Assembly: GCA_919902475.1 (NCBI GenBank)
Contig: CAKKRA010000185.1
Coordinates: forward strand, 1-9,964
Length of the DNA stretch: 9,964 nucleotides
From: Nitrospiria bacterium
GTDB lineage: Bacteria; Nitrospirota; CAKKRA01; 9FT-COMBO-42-15
Direction: 5' to 3'
Notes under the pieces: generated by a model
The model's input: only the letters and a program-made list of their open reading frames with translations
What the model was told of the DNA's origin: nothing
The model's database searches: none
Position numbers and translations under genes: made by a program
Shown: piece by piece, positions 1 to 5,235 of the stretch
Numbering within the stretch: position 1 is the first letter of the stretch
How the letters are laid out: every line of letters begins with the position of its first letter

Positions 1-2
1 TA

Positions 3-557
3 AATATATCGCCTGCATGGTCGCCTGACGGCCAGCTCCTTGCATTCACTTTAAGCAAAGACGGCAATTCAGAGATATATACGGTAAAAAGGGATGGCTC
101 TGATCTGAAGAGATTGACATACGACCCTGCGACTGATGTCTCGCCGACATGGTCGCCGAATGGCAGGGAGATTGCCTTTAATTCTGACAGGGGCGGGACC
201 CCGCAGCTTTATATTTTAAATGCAGATGGAACAAATGCGAGGAGGCTTACATTCTGGGGCAGTTATAATACATCTCCGTCATGGTCGCCAAAAGGGGATA
301 AGATTGCCTTTGTGTCAAGGATAGATGGAAAATTCAGGATATGCATAATAAATCCTGACGGCTCATTTTTTCAGCAGCTTACAGATGGAAGTACAAATGA
401 TGAAAGCCCCAGATGGTCGCCTGATGGCAGACATATTGTCTTTAGTTCAAGGCGTCACGGAAAATCAGATATCTATATGATGAATGCTGACGGAGGGGAG
501 GTAGAAAGGCTTACATCTGACGGCTCAAATAATATTAACCCATCATGGTCGCCTTAA
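3..557 (+). CDS. tolB: TolB, C-terminal beta-propeller part (5' end outside window)
   Basis: Periplasmic component of the Tol-Pal system, which links the inner membrane, peptidoglycan and outer membrane during division. The frame is open from position 3, so only about 184 C-terminal residues are present; full-length TolB is usually about 430. The visible part is a run of WD40-like/PD40 propeller blades. Each has a SWSPxG turn, then an (I/L)AF(T/N/V/S)S strand, an (I/L)Y strand, and an N/R-x-DG...RLT motif. Five WSP turns are seen, with TGG codons at 18, 150, 282, 414 and 546, exactly 132 bp (44 residues) apart. The protein ends right after the last NPSWSP, as TolB proteins normally do, so the C terminus looks intact. 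The pal gene directly downstream supports TolB over other PD40 proteins. The N-terminal TolB domain and signal peptide cannot be checked here. Confidence 0.9.
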   Translation, partial: NISPAWSPDGQLLAFTLSKDGNSEIYTVKRDGSDLKRLTYDPATDVSPTWSPNGREIAFNSDRGGTPQLYILNADGTNARRLTFWGSYNTSPSWSPKGDKIAFVSRIDGKFRICIINPDGSFFQQLTDGSTNDESPRWSPDGRHIVFSSRRHGKSDIYMMNADGGEVERLTSDGSNNINPSWSP

Positions 558-689
558 AGGGTAGATGGGTGAATGGGTAGATGAGTAAATGGGTAAAGAG
601 TCAGAGAGTCAAAGTAATAGAGGATTAACTTTAAGACTTTGACGCTTTGATACTCTAATATTAAAAACTAATAAAAGGAGGGGTTTAAA
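558..689. repeat. tolB-pal intergenic region with degenerate octamer repeats
   Basis: No coding potential is visible in this 132-nt gap. From 559 to 598 there are five imperfect tandem octamers of the form GGGTAGAT (559, 567, 575, 583, 591); copies 1 and 3 are identical. Next to them, GTCAAAG (608-614) is the inverted complement of CTTTGAC (637-643), giving a possible 7-bp stem with a 22-nt loop. There is no T-run, so it is not a convincing terminator. A weak promoter for pal could be TTGACG (639-644) with TAAAAA (662-667) at 17-nt spacing, but the -10 box is poor. The pal ribosome-binding site AAGGAGG is at 675-681. Confidence 0.6.
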
Positions 690-1223
690 ATGAAGAAAGG
701 TTTTTTGGTTTTTGCGGGGGTTTTGATTTTTGGGTCTTTAATTTCTTTTGGATGTGCAAAGAAGGTGGAGACAGCAAAGGATACAAAGGGTGCGGATGAA
801 AGGGTGGCTTCAGCTCCAACACCATCGCCAGACAGCGGGTCTCAGGTGAGGACCGAATCACCAATGGTAAAGGAATCAGGCAGCGCTTCAGGGCTTAATG
901 ATGTGTATTTTGATTTTGATAAATTTACAGTAAGGGATGATGCGAAACCTTCTCTTCAGTCAAATTCAAAGTGGCTTAATTCCAACTCTAAGTCTAAGAT
1001 TAAGATAGAGGGCCATGCAGATGAGAGAGGCACAAATGAGTATAATATTGCGCTTGCTGAGAAGAGAGCGCAGGCAGTAAGTAAATATTTGGTTACCCTT
1101 GGTGTAAAGGCAGACAGGCTTTCTACAATAAGCTATGGCGAGGAGAAGCCGCAGTGCGCTTCCCATTCAGAGGACTGCTGGCAGAAGAACAGAAGGGCGC
1201 ATTTTACAGTTGTTGGGCAATAA
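690..1223 (+). CDS. pal: Peptidoglycan-associated lipoprotein Pal
   Basis: Outer-membrane lipoprotein of 177 residues that binds peptidoglycan through a C-terminal OmpA-like domain and cycles with TolB. The N terminus has MKK, a hydrophobic stretch (about 5-20) and a lipobox-like SFGC with Cys22 as the lipidation site; Ser at -3 is not the usual Leu/Val/Ile. A flexible Ser/Pro/Thr/Lys-rich linker (about 25-65) follows. The OmpA domain spans about 70-176: VYFDFDK start, GHADERGTNEYN (the conserved Asp of the diaminopimelate site), AEKRAQAV (the conserved Arg) and the C-terminal KNRRAHF. Two cysteines in PQC...EDCWQKNRR, a pattern I recall from other Pal proteins, may form a disulfide. The start is firm: ATG with AAGGAGG (675-681) 8 nt upstream. 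Its place between tolB and cpoB is the classical order. Confidence 0.95.
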   Translation: MKKGFLVFAGVLIFGSLISFGCAKKVETAKDTKGADERVASAPTPSPDSGSQVRTESPMVKESGSASGLNDVYFDFDKFTVRDDAKPSLQSNSKWLNSNSKSKIKIEGHADERGTNEYNIALAEKRAQAVSKYLVTLGVKADRLSTISYGEEKPQCASHSEDCWQKNRRAHFTVVGQ

Positions 1224-1240
1224 TTGTCAGTGAATAGTAG

Positions 1241-1268
1241 TGTCATTCCCGCGTAGGCGGGAATGACA
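1241..1268. repeat. Perfect 12-bp hairpin, dispersed GTCATTCCCGC-type repeat
   Basis: TGTCATTCCCGC (1241-1252) and GCGGGAATGACA (1257-1268) are perfect inverted complements around a GTAG loop. The core ATTCCC...GGGAAT resembles the dRS3-type and related small palindromic repeats scattered between genes in many genomes. It fills the pal-cpoB gap and ends five nucleotides before the cpoB ribosome-binding site. There is no trailing T-run, so it is not a typical intrinsic terminator; if transcribed it would fold strongly. A related element lies at 2141-2170. Confidence 0.85.
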
Positions 1269-1285
1269 GTGTGGAGGTATTTCAG

Positions 1286-2107
1286 GTGAAAATTTTTAGG
1301 CAGAGTTTCGTTTTATCAATATTTTTGATAATTGCCTCTTTAGGCTGTGCGCCTCAGGCTGAGTTTGTTAAACTTCAGGACGACTTTAGCTCAGTTACCA
1401 GAAAACAGAATCAATTGCAGCAGCGGATTGAGGTTGTTGAGGGTTATTTAAAGGACAGGACATCTACCTCTCAAAAGGGACAGCAGGATATACACAGGAT
1501 AATCGCTGATTTAGGCGTAAAGATAGACCAGCTTTCTACTGATATACAGATTATCCAGGGGAAGCTTGAAGAGAATAATCACAGGATTTCTGAGCTTAGC
1601 CAGAGGCTTGATGATCAGGCATATAAGATTAAAGAACTTTCTGCAAAGATTGCTGCTGCAGAGGGAAAGCCTGCCGGCGCCTCGGAAAAGGCTGCTGCTC
1701 CCCCAGCGCCGCAGGAAAAAGGCAAGGCAGGCCAGAATCCGACAGATATATATAATCGCGCCTATCAGGACTATGTAAATGGAAATTATGACCTTGCCCT
1801 GACAGGCTTTCAAGCATATCTGACAGAATTTCCTGATGCCACATTAGCCTCCAATGCCCAGTACTGGATTGGCGAATGTTATTATGGAAAAGGGGAATAT
1901 AAAAAGGCAATAGATGCGCTTGACAAGGTTGCGGCTAATTATCCAAAGAGTGAAAAGATTTCTGCAGCGATTCTTAAGGCAGGGTTTGCATATTTAGAGC
2001 TCAAAGACAAGACAAAGGCAAAGGCATATTTAAAAAGGGTAGTTGACCAGTTTCCAAATTCAAAAGAGGCATCCCTTGCTAAAGGGAAGCTTGCTACGAT
2101 TAAGTAG
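1286..2107 (+). CDS. cpoB: CpoB/YbgF-type Tol-Pal coordinator, lipoprotein form
   Basis: Periplasmic protein that links the Tol-Pal machine with peptidoglycan synthesis during outer-membrane constriction; 273 residues from this start. A GTG at 1271 is also in frame, but GGAGG (1273-1277) lies inside that extension and 8 nt before the GTG at 1286, so 1286 is preferred. Order: hydrophobic signal (about 3-19), lipobox-like SLGC with Cys21, and a long coiled coil (about 30-125) with heptad-like Leu/Ile and Gln/Lys/Glu. An Ala/Pro/Gly/Lys linker follows, then a C-terminal TPR domain (about 150-270) beginning DIYNRAYQDY with three TPR-like units (GNYDLAL, GEYKKAI, KTKAKAY). E. coli CpoB is a soluble periplasmic protein, so the lipid-anchor cysteine is a lineage difference. 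Third gene of the tolB-pal-cpoB set. Confidence 0.9.
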   Translation: MKIFRQSFVLSIFLIIASLGCAPQAEFVKLQDDFSSVTRKQNQLQQRIEVVEGYLKDRTSTSQKGQQDIHRIIADLGVKIDQLSTDIQIIQGKLEENNHRISELSQRLDDQAYKIKELSAKIAAAEGKPAGASEKAAAPPAPQEKGKAGQNPTDIYNRAYQDYVNGNYDLALTGFQAYLTEFPDATLASNAQYWIGECYYGKGEYKKAIDALDKVAANYPKSEKISAAILKAGFAYLELKDKTKAKAYLKRVVDQFPNSKEASLAKGKLATIK

Positions 2108-2136
2108 GGGTGAACGGCCGTTCTCCCCTACTTAAT
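2099..2136. repeat. 38-nt near-perfect palindrome over the cpoB stop codon
   Basis: The arms ATTAAGTAGGGG (2099-2110) and CCCCTACTTAAT (2125-2136) pair fully. After one T:T mismatch (2111/2124), GAACGG pairs with CCGTTC at the centre, so the whole 38 nt is one inverted repeat with a single mismatched pair and no loop. It overlaps the last codons and the TAG stop (2105-2107) of cpoB. It resembles GTAGGGG...CCCCTAC small palindromic repeats seen in many bacterial genomes (from memory). It may act as a transcript-end hairpin, but no T-run follows, only AATT-rich sequence. Confidence 0.85.
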
Positions 2137-2140
2137 AATT

Positions 2141-2170
2141 CTGGATTCCGCATCAAGTGCGGAATGACAA
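2141..2170. repeat. Second GTCATTCC-type palindromic repeat, opposite orientation
   Basis: ATTCCGCA (2145-2152) pairs with TGCGGAAT (2158-2165) around the loop TCAAG. Read on the - strand the element begins TTGTCATTCCGC and ends GGAATCCAG, sharing TGTCATTCC with the hairpin at 1241-1268, so the two look like members of one family in opposite orientations. It lies 4 nt after the 38-nt palindrome, between cpoB and mutL. Neither element encodes anything recognisable. Confidence 0.75.
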
Positions 2171-2211
2171 ACTTATTTCTGATTTATCATGATTTTTATG
2201 TTGGTGCATTA

Positions 2212-3972
2212 ATGTCCCCTAAGATAAATATCCTTCCTGATACACTTATCAATAAGATAGCTGCAGGAGAGGTTGTTGAAAGACCTGCGTCTGTTGTAAA
2301 GGAATTGGTTGAAAATTCCATTGATGCAAAGGCCACAGAGGTATTTGTTGATATTATAAATGCTGGCAGAGGTTTAATACGAGTTTCAGACAATGGCGAG
2401 GGGATGTCAAGAGACGATGCCCTGACTGCCTTTGAGAAGCATGCCACAAGCAAGATTAACAAAGAGGCCGACCTTTTCAATATAACTACACTGGGTTTCA
2501 GGGGCGAGGCGCTTCCGAGCATTGCATCAATTTCAAGAATAAGATTAATAACAAGGTCTGCTGATACTGCCGGCGCGCTGATTGAGATGGAAGAAGGAAA
2601 GGTTAAAAAGGCATCTGAAACCGGCGCTGCTGCTGGAACCGTCATTGAGGTTTCTGATTTATTTTACAATACGCCTGCAAGGCTGAAGTTTTTGAAATCT
2701 GACAATACAGAGATGTCGCATATCACTGCTGTAATAAATCAGCAGGCTATTGCCAATCCGCACATACACTTCAGGCTTACTAATAATAAAAAGGAATTAT
2801 TAAATCTGCCTGCTATTTTACCCCTTACCCTTCCCTCTCCCCTTTATCATCGGATTTACCAGATTTATGGCGAGGACTTTATGAATAATATGCTGAGCAT
2901 CTCTGGAAAAGAAGACAGCATCAATATCTACGGCTTTGTTTCCAAACCATCTTTTACAAGGGCAGAGAGGAATCATATAGATATCTTTTTAAATAAAAGG
3001 TATATCAAAAACAATGTCATTACCCGTGCTGTCTATGACGCCTATTCAACACTTATTCCAAAGGACAGGCGTCCCCTGACGCTCCTTTTTATTGATATAC
3101 AGCCGTCTATAGTAGATGTTAATGTCCACCCAACAAAGAGGGAGGTAAGGTTTGTTAATCAGACCATTGTATACGAGGCTGTGAAGAAAGCCTTAAAAGA
3201 AGGTCTCTTGCCCTCTCATCGTAGAGCGGATATCCCGCCTGTTTCTTATATGGTTGCAAGTCCTGATGCTGATTATGGGAAGCAATCAGGGTATGCAATA
3301 GAAGGGGCAAGGGTCATGGGGCAAGGGTCACAAGGCATGGCACATGGGGCGGCAGAATTATCCAATCAACCTATTCAACTTAGCCAACTCACAGGGCACA
3401 GCGTAATTCCGCTCGGACAGATAGATAATACATATATTGCTGCTGATGCAGGCGGCGAGCTCTGGATAATTGACCAGCATGCAGCATACGAAAGGCTCCT
3501 CTATGAAAGTCTTACACAGTCTTACAACAGCCATGCTGTTCAGGTTCAGGCGCTGCTGATTCCAGAGGAGGTAAGCCTTAGTACTGCCGAGTCTATCATG
3601 ATAAAGGATTATATAGATGTCCTGATGAATATTGGAATAGAGATAGAAGAATTCGGCAGGGATGCTTATATTATACGCAGTGTGCCTTTTTTGCTTGGAG
3701 CAGGGAGCGCCAAGCAGATGCTGTTAGATATAATAGACGGCCTGACAGGCCTTCAAAAAGGCGTGATGAAGAGCGAGGTTGTTGATAAGGTTATAATGCT
3801 TATAGCCTGCCATGGCTCTGTAAGGGCAAATCATGGATTGACTTATAAAGAGATGGCAGCATTGATAGATGATTTGATTAACCTGAATATATACGAGACC
3901 TGTCCGCATGGAAGGCCTATAATAATAAAATTTTCAAAGACAGATTTAGAGAAGATGTTTAAAAGAAGATGA
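2212..3972 (+). CDS. mutL: DNA mismatch repair protein MutL (endonuclease type)
   Basis: ATPase that connects MutS mismatch recognition to strand incision; 586 residues. The frame is open back to a GTG at 2110, but that extension reads through two palindromic repeats; MutL homology begins at MSPKINILPDTLINKIAAGEVVE, giving ATG 2212. Its ribosome-binding site is weak. The GHKL ATPase domain (about 1-330) shows KELVENSIDA (Glu31, Asn35), DNGEGM, ATSKI, GFRGEAL and FYNTPARLKFL. A variable linker (about 345-400) follows. The C-terminal domain carries DQHAAYERLLYE (421-432), an exact DQHA-x2-E-x4-E nuclease motif, plus ACHGSVRANHG (532-542), CPHGRP (564-569) and a terminal FKRR. This set marks nicking MutL proteins of MutH-less bacteria. 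Two oddities are a PLTLPSP insert (204-210) and a 13-bp direct repeat in the linker. The stop overlaps the miaA start. Confidence 0.95.
   Translation: MSPKINILPDTLINKIAAGEVVERPASVVKELVENSIDAKATEVFVDIINAGRGLIRVSDNGEGMSRDDALTAFEKHATSKINKEADLFNITTLGFRGEALPSIASISRIRLITRSADTAGALIEMEEGKVKKASETGAAAGTVIEVSDLFYNTPARLKFLKSDNTEMSHITAVINQQAIANPHIHFRLTNNKKELLNLPAILPLTLPSPLYHRIYQIYGEDFMNNMLSISGKEDSINIYGFVSKPSFTRAERNHIDIFLNKRYIKNNVITRAVYDAYSTLIPKDRRPLTLLFIDIQPSIVDVNVHPTKREVRFVNQTIVYEAVKKALKEGLLPSHRRADIPPVSYMVASPDADYGKQSGYAIEGARVMGQGSQGMAHGAAELSNQPIQLSQLTGHSVIPLGQIDNTYIAADAGGELWIIDQHAAYERLLYESLTQSYNSHAVQVQALLIPEEVSLSTAESIMIKDYIDVLMNIGIEIEEFGRDAYIIRSVPFLLGAGSAKQMLLDIIDGLTGLQKGVMKSEVVDKVIMLIACHGSVRANHGLTYKEMAALIDDLINLNIYETCPHGRPIIIKFSKTDLEKMFKRR
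2821..2844 (+). repeat. Repeat-like C/T-rich tract inside mutL encoding PLTLPSP
   Basis: This pyrimidine-rich stretch encodes Pro204-Pro210 (PLTLPSP) plus the next Leu. It sits in the ATPase/transducer region between the NNKKELLNLPAI strand and the YHRIYQIYGEDF segment, where MutL proteins usually have a short variable turn. The peptide PLTLPSP recurs in many unrelated bacterial proteins as the translation of a dispersed repeat of the type CTCACCCT...CCCTCTCCC (general knowledge, not searched here). That suggests an in-frame repeat insertion. It keeps the frame, and both flanks look like normal MutL. Confidence 0.45.
3304..3330 (+). repeat. 13-bp direct repeat in the mutL linker
   Basis: GGGGCAAGGGTCA occurs at 3304-3316 and again at 3318-3330, period 14, followed by the similar G/A-rich CAAGGCATGGCACATGGGG. 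It falls in the poorly conserved MutL linker (about residues 365-380, protein GARVMGQGSQGMAHG). Because the period is not a multiple of three, the two copies encode different peptides. It resembles the G-rich octamer tract at 559-598 in base composition. Confidence 0.7.
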
Positions 3973-4895
3973 CCATACCCGCTCTTGTTATAGCAGGGCC
4001 TACTGCAGTGGGCAAGACAAGGATTGCAATTGAGCTTGCAAAGGAACTAAACGGCGAGATTGTAAGCGCTGACTCAAGGCAGATATATAAAGGTATGGAC
4101 ATCGGCACTGTCAAGCCTTCAAAAGATGAGCAGGCTGCTGTAAAGCACCACATGCTGAATGTTGTAAATCCTGATGAGCCTTTTAGTGCGGGTGAATATA
4201 AAAGAAGCGCAGAAAAGATTATTGAGGATATATGGCAGAGAAACAGGCTGCCTATTATTGCAGGCGGCACAGGTTTATATATAAGAGCAGTAATAGACGG
4301 CCTGTGGGAGGGTCCTAAGGCAGATAAGGAATTAAGGGATAAACTTAAAAATGAAGAAGATACATTTGGCAAGGGCTATCTCTATAACAAGCTGAAAGAG
4401 GTTGACCCAGAGACAGCAAAAAAGACAAAACCAAATGACCTTGTGAGGATAATAAGGTCTCTGGAGGTCTATTATAAAGAAGAAAAGCCGATATCGCACT
4501 TTCATAAGATTCACGGTTTTGAAGAAAAAAATTATAACGTTATGATTATCGGTCTGACAATGGATCGGAAAAGGCTTTATAAGAGGATAGAGGAAAGGGT
4601 TGATGGGATGATAAAGAGCGGTTTGGTGGATGAGGTTAAAGCCCTTCTTAAAAAAGGATATGATGAGAATATCAGCTCTATGACAGGCGTAGGATACAGA
4701 CAGGTAAGCGGATATTTAAAGGGAGATTATAATTTAGAAGAGGCTGTGAGACTGATAAAGAGGGATACAAAGAGATATGCAAAGAGGCAGTATACATGGT
4801 TTAATAAGGATAAAAGGATTGAGTGGTTTAACATTGATGATATTGACATAAAAGATCTGGCATCAAGCATTAAAAAAAGGTTGAAGTTAAAATAG
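3969..4895 (+). CDS. miaA: tRNA dimethylallyltransferase MiaA
   Basis: Transfers the dimethylallyl group from DMAPP to N6 of A37 in tRNAs reading UNN codons, the first step toward (ms2)i6A; 308 residues, normal for the family. Visible motifs are the P-loop GPTAVGKT (10-17), DSRQIYKGMDIGT (from Asp35, the catalytic Asp of the family), HHMLNVVNPDEPFSAGEY, GGTGLYIRA (99-107), the PNDLVRIIRSLEVY helix, and the C-terminal GVGYRQVSGYLKG with KRDTKRYAKRQYTWFNKD, which clamps tRNA. The ATG overlaps the mutL TGA by four bases (ATGA), so translation is probably coupled; there is no strong ribosome-binding site of its own. The order mutL-miaA-hfq is shared with the gammaproteobacterial cluster. Confidence 0.96.
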   Translation: MTIPALVIAGPTAVGKTRIAIELAKELNGEIVSADSRQIYKGMDIGTVKPSKDEQAAVKHHMLNVVNPDEPFSAGEYKRSAEKIIEDIWQRNRLPIIAGGTGLYIRAVIDGLWEGPKADKELRDKLKNEEDTFGKGYLYNKLKEVDPETAKKTKPNDLVRIIRSLEVYYKEEKPISHFHKIHGFEEKNYNVMIIGLTMDRKRLYKRIEERVDGMIKSGLVDEVKALLKKGYDENISSMTGVGYRQVSGYLKGDYNLEEAVRLIKRDTKRYAKRQYTWFNKDKRIEWFNIDDIDIKDLASSIKKRLKLK

Positions 4896-4909
4896 AAATA
4901 GGCTATTAT
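4881..4909 (+). promoter_or_regulatory. Candidate sigma70-type promoter for hfq and downstream genes
   Basis: TTGAAG (4881-4886, 4/6 to TTGACA) and TATTAT (4904-4909, 5/6 to TATAAT) are separated by exactly 17 nt. They lie at the end of miaA and the start of the only sizeable gap (67 nt) in the mutL-to-PNP run. Transcription would begin near 4915-4918, leaving a leader of about 45-50 nt with an AT-only inverted repeat (ATTATTA 4920-4926 / TAATAAT 4940-4946) ahead of the hfq ribosome-binding site. hfq having its own promoter inside a miaA operon is known in E. coli. AT-rich DNA yields chance matches, so this is only moderate evidence. Confidence 0.45.
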
Positions 4910-4962
4910 CAAGTGCAATATTATTACTAATTGATGCAATAATAATGAAAGGAGCTTAGGAT

Positions 4963-5235
4963 ATGAATAAGATTAACACAAGCCTGCAGGATCTATTTCT
5001 TAATCAGGTGCGAAAGGAAAAAATACCTGTTACAGTATATCTTGTGAACGGTGTAAAGCTGATGGGAACAATAAAGGGTTTTGATAATTTTGCAATACTC
5101 ATTAAGCAGGATATGCAGCAGCTTATTTACAAACATGCTATTTCAACAATTGTTCCGCAGAAGGCTGTAGAGCTTATGGAAAAGCCGGCATTGGAAGAAG
5201 GGTTTGTAGAAGAGGTTGTAAAGAGTGGAAAGTAG
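4963..5235 (+). CDS. hfq: RNA chaperone Hfq
   Basis: Hexameric Sm-like RNA chaperone that pairs small RNAs with mRNAs; 90 residues. The Sm1 and Sm2 motifs are complete. Numbering is one above E. coli: Gln9 and Asp10 in SLQDLFLNQVRKEK, NGVKLMGTIKGFDNF with Phe43, and YKHAISTIVPQ with Tyr56, Lys57 and His58 of the proximal uridine-binding pore. Rim basic residues are Arg17, Lys18 and Lys20. The tail after the Sm core (about 69-90) is short and mostly acidic (ELMEKPALEEGFVEE), unlike the long E. coli tail. The start is supported by AAAGGAG (4948-4954) 8 nt upstream of ATG. The end overlaps the next gene by 11 nt. Confidence 0.96.
   Translation: MNKINTSLQDLFLNQVRKEKIPVTVYLVNGVKLMGTIKGFDNFAILIKQDMQQLIYKHAISTIVPQKAVELMEKPALEEGFVEEVVKSGK

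Noticed and set aside
3..557. A stand-alone WD40-like or DPP-IV-type peptidase propeller
   Set aside because: No peptidase domain follows, the protein ends after the last WSP turn as TolB does, and pal and cpoB are next.
559..598. CRISPR-like array or leader
   Set aside because: The repeats are 8 bp, degenerate and without spacers; no cas genes are present.
1241..1268. Intrinsic terminator between pal and cpoB
   Set aside because: The stem is strong but no T-run follows and cpoB belongs functionally with pal; a dispersed repeat is the better reading.
1271..1285. GTG at 1271 as the cpoB start
   Set aside because: The GGAGG ribosome-binding site lies inside this extension and is correctly spaced for the GTG at 1286.
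1566..1778. Overlapping + strand frame inside cpoB
   Set aside because: It lies wholly within the coiled-coil and linker region of cpoB and has Arg/Leu-rich out-of-frame composition.
2110..2211. GTG at 2110 as the mutL start, adding 34 residues
   Set aside because: The extension is translated from two palindromic repeats, has no MutL homology, and the canonical N terminus begins at the ATG at 2212.
2196..2645. Long open frame on the - strand opposite mutL (and similar ones at 3959-4372, 1511-1813, 5771-6061, 6319-6636)
   Set aside because: These are shadows of strongly conserved + strand genes, with low-complexity translations and no recognisable domain or ribosome-binding site.
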